From Thermoanaerobacterales bacterium (GTDB taxonomy: Bacteria > Actinomycetota > Acidimicrobiia > Acidimicrobiales > JACDCH01), in NCBI GenBank assembly GCA_017577565.1, contig PKRH01000078.1, positions 1-17,191 on the forward strand: DNA of 17,191 nt. Direction: 5' to 3'. Of this stretch, positions 1 to 10,364 are shown one piece after another. Made by a program: the position numbers and the translations under genes. The notes under the pieces are model-generated. The model ran no database searches, was not told where the DNA came from, and was given only the letters and a program-made list of their open reading frames with translations. Position 1 is the first letter of the stretch, and every line of letters begins with the position of its first letter.

Positions 1-368
1 GCGCCCGGCAGGCGGCCGGCCGCGGGCCCGGGCTCCTCGGCGAGCGAGCGCAGGAGTTTGACCCGGGGCACGGTCTGCCAGCCGACCCAGCAGCCGTGCC
101 ACTGCACGGCAACGGCGACCATCGTCCACCGGACCACCTCGACGCCGGCCAGCGCGCCGAGGAGCAGCCACACGCCGCCGGCGTCGCCGCCGGCGACGCG
201 GTCGAGGACCAGGCGCACCACGGCGGCGGTGGCGAGCGGCGCGGAGTAGAAGGCCACCCAGCCGGCCCACGCGATCAGGTACGCGGCCGGGTCGTTGCGG
301 GCCAGGCGCAGGGCGACGCGCGGCGTCGAGGAGCGTCGGCGACCGGTGGTGGGCGTGCCGGGCGTCAC
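1..368 (-). CDS. ABC exporter half-transporter, N-terminal part (partial)
   Basis: The reading frame is open from a GTG at 366-368 to the left window edge, giving 122 codons. The start overlaps the stop of the upstream ABC gene as GTGA, which indicates translational coupling. The visible part has an Arg-rich start followed by two hydrophobic segments (around AYLIAWAGWVAFY and GGVWLLLGALAGVEVV). It then runs into a region typical of an exporter transmembrane domain (VPRVKLLRSLAEEPGPAAGRLPG). Two half-transporters in tandem usually form a heterodimeric multidrug, lipid or peptide exporter. The nucleotide-binding domain lies outside the window, so substrate and completeness cannot be judged. The frame was translated by hand and has no internal stop. 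Confidence 0.8.
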   Translation of the reverse strand, partial: MTPGTPTTGRRRSSTPRVALRLARNDPAAYLIAWAGWVAFYSAPLATAAVVRLVLDRVAGGDAGGVWLLLGALAGVEVVRWTMVAVAVQWHGCWVGWQTVPRVKLLRSLAEEPGPAAGRLPG

Positions 369-2167
369 GGGGCCACCTCCTCGAGCGGATCGGCTGCCGC
401 CGGCGCCCCGGCCCTGCGCAGGCGGGCGTAGCGGCTGGTGGGGGAGCGGGCCAGGTCCTCCCGCCGGCCGTGCTCGACGACCCGGCCGTCCTCGAGCACC
501 GCGATCTCGTCCATCCGGTCGAGCGTCGCCAGCCGGTGGGCGATGACGATGGCGGTGCGGCCGGCGAGCAGCGCCTCGGTCGCGGCCTCGACGCGGCGCT
601 CGGTCGCCCGGTCGAGCCGGCTGGAGGGTTCGTCGAGCACGACGACCGCCGGGTCGGCCAGGAAGGCGCGGGCGAAGGCCAGCAGCTGGGCCTCGCCGGC
701 GGACAGGCCGTCGCTCCCCGCCAGCGGGGTGTCGAGGCCGTCCGGCAGCGCGGCGAGCCAGTCGCCGAGGCCGACCTGCGCCAGGACGTCCCGCAGCCGG
801 TCGTCGTCCGCCGGCCGGGCGCCGAACAGCGTCACGTTGTCGCGGACCGACGCCCGGAACAGCTCGACGTCCTGGGTCACCACCGCCACCCGCCGGCGGA
901 CGGCGGCGAGGGTGAGGTCGCGGACGTCGACGCCGCCCAGGCGGACCGCCCCCCGGTCGTGCGGGGTGCCGCCGAGGTCCCAGGCCCGGGTCACGAGCCG
1001 GCCGATCGTCGACTTGCCGGCGCCCGTGCGGCCGACCAGGCCCAGGTGGACGCCCGGCGCCAGGCGCAGGTCGACGTCCCGCACCACCGGGCCGTCGTCG
1101 GCGTGGTAGGCGAAGGTGACGTGGTCGAGCTCGACGGCCAGCGCCCCCGCCGGGAGGCCACCGCCGTCGTCGCGCCCGTCGCGGATCGCCGGCTCGGTGG
1201 CCAGCAGGCCGGCGGCCCGCCGGGCGCCGGCCAGCGCCTTCTGGAGCTCGTTGAGCTGCTCCGCCACCTGCTCGAGCGGCCGCCGCAGCATGTCGGCGAA
1301 CCGGTAGAGGCTCAGCACGGCGCCGACGGTGACGACGCCCCGCTGCTGGAGGACCACGCCGACGCCGATGGTGGCGGCGGTCCCCACGGCGAAGACGCCG
1401 GCGGCCGCCGCGTAGGCGCCGTCGCCCCGCAGCGACGCCCGCCGGGCGGCCCGCCACGAGCGGGCGCTGTGGGCGAGCAGGCGGTGGACGGCGTAGCGTC
1501 CGGCGCCGTTGGCCCGCAGGTCCTCGAGGCCGCCGAGCCGCTCCTCGAGGTCGCCGTAGAGCTGGGCGTTGACCTCCCGCTCGGCCTCGCGCGCGTCGAC
1601 GGCGGCCACCCGCAGCCGGACCATCGTGGCCGCGCCCGCCAGCGCGGTCACGGTGAGGACCAGGCCCGCCCAGGGATCGATGGTGGTGGCGAGCACGAGC
1701 ATCCCGGCGATGAGGGCGACGTTGCCGGCGATCCGCACGGCGATGTCGGCGAAGAAGGTGGTCATCGCCTCGACGTCGCCGTCGATGCGCTCGATGAGCT
1801 CGCCGGGGCTGTGGCGGCCGTGCCAGGCCGGCTCCAGGCGCAGCGCGTGGGCGGCGAGCCGCTCCCGCAGCCGGTTGCCGGCCCGCCACGACACCCGGGC
1901 CGACCACCAGACGACGACGAGGTCGAGCAGGGCCGCGCCCAGCGCGGCGGCCACGTAGACGAGGGCCAGGGCGGTGAGGCGGGAGGTGGCGGCGCCCTCG
2001 AGGGCGTCGTCGGCGAAGCGGCCCAGGAGCAACGGCAGGGCCAAGCGGGCCCCGAGCGAGAGCGCGAGGACGCCCACGATCCCGGCCATCGACCGGGCCT
2101 CGGGGCGCAGCTCGGCGGCGAGCGGGCGCGCCGCCCGGCCGTCGGCGGGCGGTGAGGGGGACGTCAC
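365..2167 (-). CDS. ABC transporter, fused permease and ATP-binding protein
   Basis: A 600-residue half-transporter of the ABC exporter type. Residues ~25-320 form the transmembrane domain, with several hydrophobic helices such as GIVGVLALSLGARLALPLLL. The rest is the nucleotide-binding domain: Walker A GRTGAGKST at 379-387, signature LSAGE at 488-492, Walker B VVVLDEP, and the switch histidine in IVIAHRLATL. LSAGE replaces the commoner LSGGQ, as is frequent in one half of heterodimeric exporters. The start is GTG, 9 bases after a TAGCGT box, with no clear Shine-Dalgarno, so translation is probably leaderless or nearly so. It is the first gene of a two-gene operon with the partial half-transporter. 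The substrate is unknown. Confidence 0.93.
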   Translation of the reverse strand: MTSPSPPADGRAARPLAAELRPEARSMAGIVGVLALSLGARLALPLLLGRFADDALEGAATSRLTALALVYVAAALGAALLDLVVVWWSARVSWRAGNRLRERLAAHALRLEPAWHGRHSPGELIERIDGDVEAMTTFFADIAVRIAGNVALIAGMLVLATTIDPWAGLVLTVTALAGAATMVRLRVAAVDAREAEREVNAQLYGDLEERLGGLEDLRANGAGRYAVHRLLAHSARSWRAARRASLRGDGAYAAAAGVFAVGTAATIGVGVVLQQRGVVTVGAVLSLYRFADMLRRPLEQVAEQLNELQKALAGARRAAGLLATEPAIRDGRDDGGGLPAGALAVELDHVTFAYHADDGPVVRDVDLRLAPGVHLGLVGRTGAGKSTIGRLVTRAWDLGGTPHDRGAVRLGGVDVRDLTLAAVRRRVAVVTQDVELFRASVRDNVTLFGARPADDDRLRDVLAQVGLGDWLAALPDGLDTPLAGSDGLSAGEAQLLAFARAFLADPAVVVLDEPSSRLDRATERRVEAATEALLAGRTAIVIAHRLATLDRMDEIAVLEDGRVVEHGRREDLARSPTSRYARLRRAGAPAAADPLEEVAP

Positions 2168-2176
2168 GGTCGACCG

Positions 2177-2182
2177 ACGCTA
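2177..2182 (-). promoter_or_regulatory. Candidate -10 box (TAGCGT) of the ABC exporter operon
   Basis: On the minus strand TAGCGT fits the actinobacterial TAnnnT -10 pattern and ends 9 bases before the GTG at 2167. A TCGGAC hexamer about 18 bases upstream is a weak -35. The start site would fall on or next to the GTG. Confidence 0.45.
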
Positions 2183-2229
2183 CGCGGCGCGCGCCGGCCC
2201 GTCCGAGCGCGTTTCCCGGACCTCGCTGG

Positions 2230-2259
2230 TCGACCGGCGGGTGGCCGCGCCGCTAGTCT
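2230..2259 (+). promoter_or_regulatory. Candidate ahcY promoter
   Basis: TCGACC (2230-2235) and TAGTCT (2254-2259) are separated by 18 bases, a reasonable -35/-10 pair for a housekeeping sigma factor. Transcription would start near 2266, just before the first stem of the leader. This is the best-formed promoter pair upstream of ahcY. Confidence 0.45.
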
Positions 2260-2265
2260 CGGCGC

Positions 2266-2375
2266 ACCTCGGGCTGACATGGGTGGCGCTGCTGCGCCCA
2301 GCCCGATGACGCAGGCAGAGGCGCGCCGCACCCGGCGCCGCAGCCCACCCGACACGTCATCGAGGGAGTGACCCC
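2266..2375 (+). promoter_or_regulatory. Structured 5' leader of ahcY, candidate cis-regulatory RNA
   Basis: The predicted ~110-nt leader holds several perfect stems. P1 is CGGGCTG 2270-2276 with CAGCCCG 2299-2305. P2 is GGCGC 2285-2289 with GCGCC 2294-2298, stacked directly on the 3' side of P1, leaving an 8-nt bulge ACATGGGT. P3 is ATGACG 2306-2311 with CGTCAT 2355-2360. P4, inside P3, is GCGCCG 2323-2328 with CGGCGC 2333-2338. GGGT of the bulge can also pair with ACCC 2347-2350, a possible pseudoknot. The Shine-Dalgarno GAGGGAG (2362-2368) can be enclosed by GTCA 2356-2359 with TGAC 2369-2372, which excludes P3. I do not recognise the SAH, SAM-II, SAM-IV or SAM-SAH riboswitch consensus. Base pairing is seen; a regulatory role is inferred. 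Confidence 0.4.
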
Positions 2376-3817
<1,442 letters not shown>

Positions 3818-3824
<7 letters not shown>

Positions 3825-4519
3825 TCCGGCGGCTCCCCACCCCCGTCGGCGGGGGTGGGGAGCGCCCCGGCCGCCGGGGCCGGACCGGGCGCACCGGCTC
3901 CGGGCGCGCCCGCGGGCGGGTCCGGCAGCGCCAGCCGGGGCAGGCACGCCTGCACCAGCGGGCCGATGGCGACGGCGAAGGCCACCGTGCCCAGGCCGAC
4001 CGAGCCGCCGAGCAGCCAGCCGGTCGTCAGCGCGGTCAGCTCGATGCCGGTGCGCACCGCCCGGATCGACCCGACGCCACGGGCGGCCAGCGCGGTCATC
4101 AGCCCGTCACGGGGCCCCGGGCCCAGCCCGGCGCCGATGTAGAGGCCGCTGCCGGGCCCCCAGAGCAGGACGCCGGCGGCCAGGTAGGCGAGCCGGCCGG
4201 CGAGGCCGTCGGGCCTGTCGAGGACGAGCAGGGCCGCGTCGGTCGTGGCGCCGATGAGCACGACGTTGAGGACGGTGCCGAGTCCGGGGCGCTCGCGCAG
4301 CGGCAGCCAGGAGCCCAGCACCACCGCGCCGACGAGGATGCTCACGGTGCCGATGGGGATGCCGGTGCGCCCGGAGATGCCCTGGTCGAGCACCGACCAC
4401 GGCGCCAGGCCGAGGTCGGCGGCGACCATGAAGGCGACCCCCAGGCCGCAGAGCACGAGGCCGGCGACGAGCCGGGGGACCCGGACGCGGGGCTCGGTGA
4501 CCGGGCGGAGGAGGGGCAC
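3818..4519 (-). CDS. YczE/YyaS-type integral membrane protein
   Basis: A 233-residue membrane protein with about five hydrophobic helices. The pattern LGLAPWSVLDQGISGRTGIP, then GTVSILVGAVVL and PGLGTVLNVV, and later GPGPRDGLM, matches the YczE/YyaS/YitT-like family (COG2364). The family is conserved but of uncertain function; some members neighbour transport or peptide-synthesis genes. The last ~45 residues are a Pro/Ala/Gly-rich tail. Part of this tail (PTPADGGGEP) is simply the complement of the ahcY terminator hairpin. The start is GTG, 8 bases downstream of TAGCGT on the minus strand with no ribosome site, so it is probably leaderless. It is divergent from comF. Confidence 0.8.
3833..3862 (+). 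terminator. Strong hairpin terminator of ahcY
   Basis: CTCCCCACCCCC (3833-3844) and its exact complement GGGGGTGGGGAG (3851-3862) form a 12-bp stem, extendable to 13 with a TCGG tetraloop. It starts 9 bases after the ahcY stop. There is no T tract, as is common at high GC. It lies inside the 3' coding end of the convergent gene. Confidence 0.7.
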
Positions 4520-4527
4520 GGCGGGTC

Positions 4528-4533
4528 ACGCTA
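4528..4533 (-). promoter_or_regulatory. Candidate -10 box (TAGCGT) of the YczE-type gene
   Basis: On the minus strand TAGCGT lies 8 bases before the GTG at 4519, which places the transcript start at the start codon. It is one arm of a divergent promoter pair. Confidence 0.45.
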
Positions 4534-4548
4534 GGGCCGTCCGGCCGG

Positions 4549-4566
4549 GACGGCGACGTCGCCGTC
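4549..4566. promoter_or_regulatory. 18-bp perfect palindrome between divergent promoters
   Basis: GACGGCGACGTCGCCGTC is its own reverse complement over all 18 bases. Its centre is about 24 bases from the left -10 box (4533) and about 22 bases from the right one (4579), so it overlaps where both -35 elements would lie. The placement suits an operator for a dimeric regulator of both genes. The regulator is unknown and chance palindromes are not rare at this GC content. Confidence 0.4.
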
Positions 4567-4578
4567 ACACCTCCGCCG

Positions 4579-4584
4579 TAGGGT
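4579..4584 (+). promoter_or_regulatory. Candidate -10 box (TAGGGT) of comF
   Basis: TAGGGT ends 6 bases before the GTG at 4591, so the transcript would begin at the start codon (leaderless). Confidence 0.45.
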
Positions 4585-4590
4585 CCGCCC

Positions 4591-5277
4591 GTGCTCCTCG
4601 CCGCGCTCCTGCCCACCCGCTGCGCCGGCTGCGGCGCGCCGGGCCCGTCGCCGTGCGCCCGCTGCGCCCGGCTGGTGGCCCGCGCCCCGGACGGCCCGGT
4701 GCCGCCCGGGCTGGCCGCCTGCCGCTCGCTCGTCGCCTACGACGGGCTCGGGCGCGCGCTCGTCACCGCGCTGAAGTACCGGCGCGACCGGGCGGCGCTC
4801 GGGTGGACGGCGTCCGGCATGGCCGCCCTGCTCGCACCGCCGCCCGGCACGGTGGTCACCTGGGCGCCCACCACGGCCGCCCGCCGGCGCCGGCGAGGCT
4901 TCGACCAGGCCGAGCTGCTGGCCCGGGCGGTGGCCCGGCGCTGGCGCCTGCCCTGCCGCCCGCTGCTGGACCGCCGGTCCGGCCCGCCCCAGACCGGGCG
5001 CCCGTTGGCCGAGCGCCGCACCGGCCCCCGGTTCGTCGCCCGGCCCGGCGCGCGGCGGCTCGCCGGCGGCCGGCCGGTCGTCCTCGTCGACGACGTCGTC
5101 ACCACCGGCTCCACGCTGGCCGCCGCGGCCCGGGCCCTGGCGGTCGCCGGGCCGGCCACCGTCGTCGGCCTCACCGCCGCCCGCACGCCGCCTCCGGCGA
5201 CCTCACCCCGTAGCGTGTCGGCGCGGCTACGTGAGGTCGAAGATTCTTCTCAAGTCACGGCCGGTTCGGGCCGATGA
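4591..5277 (+). CDS. comF: ComF-family phosphoribosyltransferase-like protein
   Basis: A 228-residue protein of the ComF/GntX family. Cysteines 11, 14, 22 and 25 (CAGC and CARC) form the N-terminal zinc ribbon. The phosphoribosyltransferase fold shows the family signature RRRRGFDQAELLA near residues 99-111 and the PRPP-binding loop VLVDDVVTTGST at 164-175. ComF proteins are linked to DNA uptake in transformable bacteria, but here no comFA helicase is adjacent and the role is open. The start is GTG in a leaderless arrangement. The last ~25 residues, after LTAARTP, look non-conserved and coincide with promoter-like DNA for the next gene, so the stop may simply read through regulatory sequence. 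Confidence 0.88.
   Translation: MLLAALLPTRCAGCGAPGPSPCARCARLVARAPDGPVPPGLAACRSLVAYDGLGRALVTALKYRRDRAALGWTASGMAALLAPPPGTVVTWAPTTAARRRRRGFDQAELLARAVARRWRLPCRPLLDRRSGPPQTGRPLAERRTGPRFVARPGARRLAGGRPVVLVDDVVTTGSTLAAAARALAVAGPATVVGLTAARTPPPATSPRSVSARLREVEDSSQVTAGSGR
5250..5277 (+). promoter_or_regulatory. Sigma-28 (FliA/SigD)-like promoter
   Basis: TCAAGTCA (5250-5257), a 12-base spacer, then GCCGATGA (5270-5277). The enterobacterial FliA consensus is TAAAGTTT, 11 bases, GCCGATAA, so the -10 differs at one position and the spacer is one base longer. It lies in the comF 3' end; the final TGA of the -10 is the comF stop codon. The predicted start falls at about 5284-5287, the start of the FlgM-like ORF. 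Confidence 0.4.
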
Positions 5278-5286
5278 AGCCCTGTG

Positions 5287-5571
5287 ATGGGGGATCGACG
5301 GAGCCACGCCACCCCGGGGCCCGCCGGACGGGGGGCACGGCGGCGCGTGGCGCGGCGCACTCGGCCGTCCGCACGCCCGACCTCGCCCCGCCACCACGAG
5401 GCCACGTCCCTGCCGGCGCACGCCGCCCTGCGGGTGCTGGCCGGCACCCCGGTCGTGCGCACCGGGCTCGTCGAGGCGGCGGCGGCCCGCCTGGCCGCCG
5501 GCCAGCGGCCCTCGGCCGACGCCATCGCCGAGCGGGCCATCGGCGCCATCACCTGCGGCGCCGGCGGCTGA
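5287..5571 (+). CDS. Small FlgM-like protein (putative anti-sigma-28 factor)
   Basis: A 94-residue protein from the ATG at 5287; a GTG at 5284 in the same frame is an alternative. The first ~40 residues are Arg/Pro-rich and look disordered. Residues ~57-87 (VRTGLVEAAAARLA, then AGQRPSADAIAERAI) fit the FlgM C-terminal pattern: Arg before a Val/Leu-rich helix, A-x-G turn, then D-A-x-x-I-A helix. FlgM binds and inhibits the flagellar sigma factor. Two context points support it: a sigma-28-like promoter directly upstream, and gene order comF - flgM - secA - prfB - ftsEX, as in Bacillus subtilis after removal of intervening flagellar genes. No other flagellar gene is visible. The match is by eye and short, so a lineage-specific small protein remains possible. 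Confidence 0.5.
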   Translation: MGDRRSHATPGPAGRGARRRVARRTRPSARPTSPRHHEATSLPAHAALRVLAGTPVVRTGLVEAAAARLAAGQRPSADAIAERAIGAITCGAGG

Positions 5572-5572
5572 T

Positions 5573-5595
5573 CGCGCCCCACCGCATCGGGCGCG
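5573..5595 (+). terminator. Possible hairpin terminator between the FlgM-like gene and secA
   Basis: CGCGCCC (5573-5579) pairs perfectly with GGGCGCG (5589-5595) around a 9-base loop, 2 bases after the stop codon. No T tract. It would separate the small gene from secA. Confidence 0.4.
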
Positions 5596-5609
5596 GCCCC
5601 GGTCACCGG

Positions 5610-5615
5610 TAGACT
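5610..5615 (+). promoter_or_regulatory. Candidate -10 box (TAGACT) of secA
   Basis: TAGACT lies 10 bases before the secA ATG, so the leader would be only a few bases long. No convincing -35 or Shine-Dalgarno is seen. Confidence 0.4.
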
Positions 5616-5625
5616 CGACGGGCGC

Positions 5626-8421
<2,796 letters not shown>

Positions 8422-8433
8422 GCCGACCCTCCG

Positions 8434-9546
8434 ATGCGAGACCTCTCCGACGAGCTCAAGGCGCTGCGCGCCCGGCTGAGCGAGGCCGAGCGCTACCTCA
8501 AGGTCGACGAGCTGCGGGCCCGCCGCCCCCAGCTCGAGGCCGAGGCGGCGCGACCCGACCTGTGGGACGACGCCGACAAGGCCAAGCGCGTCACGGCCGA
8601 GCTGGCCGCCGTCAACGACGACATCGCGCAGTACGAGAGCCTGGCCCGCCGGCTCGACGACGCCGAGACGCTGCACGAGCTGGCCCGCGAGGAGGGGGAC
8701 GAGGACTCGCTCGCCGAGGTGGACGCGGCGCTGGCCGAGATCGACGCCGAGCTGCGGCGGATCGAGCTGCGCTCGATGTTCTCGGGCGAGCACGACGAGC
8801 GTGACGCCCTGGTGACGATCCAGGCCGGCGAGGGTGGCGCCGACGCCCAGGACTGGGCCGAGATGCTGCTGCGCATGTACACCCGCTGGGCCGAGCGCCG
8901 GGGCTTCCAGGTCGAGCTGCAGGAGGTCACCGAGGGGTCCGAGGCCGGCCTGTCGTCGGCCACCTTCGTCGTCCGGGGGCGCTACGCCTACGGCTACCTG
9001 CAGGCCGAGCGGGGCGTGCACCGGCTGGTGCGCATCAGCCCGTTCAACGCCCAGGGCAAGCGGCAGACGGCGTTCGCGGCGCTGCAGGTGGTGCCCATGC
9101 TCGACGACCAGGACACCGACGTCGTCATCGACGAGAAGGACATCAAGATGGACGTGTTCCGGGCGTCGGGGGCCGGCGGCCAGCACGTCAACAAGACGTC
9201 CTCCGCCGTGCGCCTCACCCACATCCCGACCGGCATCGTGGTGTCCTGCCAGGTCGAGCGCAGCCAGTTCCAGAACCGGGACCGGGCGATGGCCATGCTC
9301 AAGGCCAAGCTCGCCGACCTCGAGCGGCAGAAGCGCGAGGCCGAGCTGGCCGAGATCAAGGGCGAGGAGCAGCGGGTCGGGTTCGGCAGCCAGATCCGCA
9401 GCTACGTGCTGCAGCCGTACCAGATGGTGAAGGACCTGCGCACCGAGTACGAGACCGGCAACGTCGCCGCGGTCCTCGACGGCGACCTCGACCCGTTCAT
9501 GGAGTCGTACCTGCAGTGGCGGCGCGCGGCCGCCGAGCAGGTGTGA
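8434..9546 (+). CDS. prfB: Peptide chain release factor 2
   Basis: A 370-residue class I release factor that recognises UGA and UAA codons. The RF2 stop-codon tripeptide SPF is at 202-204 (ISPFNAQGKRQT), distinguishing it from RF1 (PxT). The catalytic GGQ is at 248-250 (GAGGQHVNKTSSAVR). The N-terminal half is a charged coiled-coil domain. Unlike most bacterial prfB genes, the frame is continuous: there is no CTTTGA frameshift site near codon 25, as is usual in Actinobacteria, so frameshift autoregulation is absent. It starts 12 bases after secA with no recognisable ribosome-binding site, suggesting translation from read-on ribosomes. Confidence 0.97.
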   Translation: MRDLSDELKALRARLSEAERYLKVDELRARRPQLEAEAARPDLWDDADKAKRVTAELAAVNDDIAQYESLARRLDDAETLHELAREEGDEDSLAEVDAALAEIDAELRRIELRSMFSGEHDERDALVTIQAGEGGADAQDWAEMLLRMYTRWAERRGFQVELQEVTEGSEAGLSSATFVVRGRYAYGYLQAERGVHRLVRISPFNAQGKRQTAFAALQVVPMLDDQDTDVVIDEKDIKMDVFRASGAGGQHVNKTSSAVRLTHIPTGIVVSCQVERSQFQNRDRAMAMLKAKLADLERQKREAELAEIKGEEQRVGFGSQIRSYVLQPYQMVKDLRTEYETGNVAAVLDGDLDPFMESYLQWRRAAAEQV

Positions 9547-9550
9547 CCAT

Positions 9551-9572
9551 CCGCGCTGCGGCGCCGGCGCGG
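9551..9572 (+). terminator. Possible hairpin after prfB
   Basis: CCGCGC (9551-9556) pairs with GCGCGG (9567-9572) around a 10-base loop that contains the palindrome CGGCGCCG. It starts 4 bases after the prfB stop. No T tract; partial termination is the most that can be suggested. Confidence 0.3.
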
Positions 9573-9586
9573 GAACTACCTTCGGT

Positions 9587-9631
9587 TTGCGATGAAGGTG
9601 GCACCGCGCGGAATCTGTAACCTCATCGCAA
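9587..9631 (+). promoter_or_regulatory. Inverted repeat and candidate -10 upstream of ftsEX
   Basis: TTGCGATGA (9587-9595) and its exact complement TCATCGCAA (9623-9631) have centres 36 bases apart. A TAACCT box (9618-9623) abuts the right arm. The 140-base gap between prfB and ftsE is otherwise empty of ORFs. The repeat could be an operator for a dimeric regulator or a long stem in the ftsE leader. No good -35 sits at the right distance from TAACCT. Confidence 0.4.
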
Positions 9632-9686
9632 CAGCTGGGGACGATCGCACGGGGCGGCGGTCCGGCGCGGCCTGTGGGCGAGGACG

Positions 9687-10364
9687 ATGATCACCTTCGA
9701 GAACGTCACCAAGATCTACAAGGGCAACGTCGAGGCCCTCCGGGGGGTGTCCGCCACCATCGAGAAGGGGGAGTTCGTCTTCCTCGTCGGTCCGTCGGGG
9801 TCGGGCAAGTCGACGATGCTGCGCCTCATCAACCGCGAGGAGACCGCCGACAAGGGGCGGATCTTCGTGGCCGGCAAGGACATCGCCCGGCTCTCGTCGT
9901 GGCGGGTGCCCTACCTGCGCCGGAACATCGGCTGCATCTTCCAGGACTACAAGCTCCTGGCCACCAAGACCGTGTACGAGAACGTCGCCTTCGCCCTCGA
10001 GGTGATCGGACGTCCTCGCAACGTGGTCAAGACCCAGGTGCCGGCCATCCTCGAGCTCGTCGGCCTGGAGTCCAAGGCCGACAACCTGCCCGAGGAGCTC
10101 TCGGGCGGTGAGCAGCAGCGGGTGTCCATCGCCCGGGCCTTCGTCAACCGGCCGCTCATCCTGCTGGCCGACGAGCCCACCGGGAACCTCGACCCGGCCA
10201 CCTCGGTCGGCATCATGCGTCTGCTCGACCGCATCAACCGGACCGGCACGACCGTCGTGATGGCGACCCACGACCGGTCGATCGTCGACACCATGCAGCG
10301 CCGGGTGATCGAGCTGGAGCACGGCCGGATCGTCCGCGACCAGGCTCGGGGGGTCTACCAGTGA
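9687..10364 (+). CDS. ftsE: Cell division ATP-binding protein FtsE
   Basis: A 225-residue cytoplasmic ABC ATPase that pairs with FtsX. FtsEX transmits ATP hydrolysis across the membrane to activate peptidoglycan hydrolases at the division site. Walker A GPSGSGKST is at 35-43, the Q-loop glutamine at 86, the signature LSGGEQQR at 138-145, Walker B LILLADEP at 157-164 and the switch His at 195. IGCIFQDYKLL and REETADKG are FtsE-typical. The ATG follows GAGGA (9680-9684) at a short distance of 2 bases. Its stop overlaps the ftsX start, so the two are translationally coupled. Confidence 0.97.
   Translation: MITFENVTKIYKGNVEALRGVSATIEKGEFVFLVGPSGSGKSTMLRLINREETADKGRIFVAGKDIARLSSWRVPYLRRNIGCIFQDYKLLATKTVYENVAFALEVIGRPRNVVKTQVPAILELVGLESKADNLPEELSGGEQQRVSIARAFVNRPLILLADEPTGNLDPATSVGIMRLLDRINRTGTTVVMATHDRSIVDTMQRRVIELEHGRIVRDQARGVYQ

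Noticed and set aside
470..2155. Long plus-strand open frame opposite the ABC transporter.
   Set aside because: Its translation is Gly/Arg/Glu-rich without domains, while the minus strand has all ABC motifs in order.
2266..2375. Assignment of the ahcY leader to the known SAH or SAM-II riboswitch.
   Set aside because: The layout of a first stem with an internal hairpin and possible pseudoknot is loosely similar, but the invariant nucleotides I remember for those aptamers are absent.
8434..8520. Programmed +1 frameshift in prfB.
   Set aside because: The frame is continuous from ATG and no CTTTGA-type site or internal TGA occurs near codon 25.
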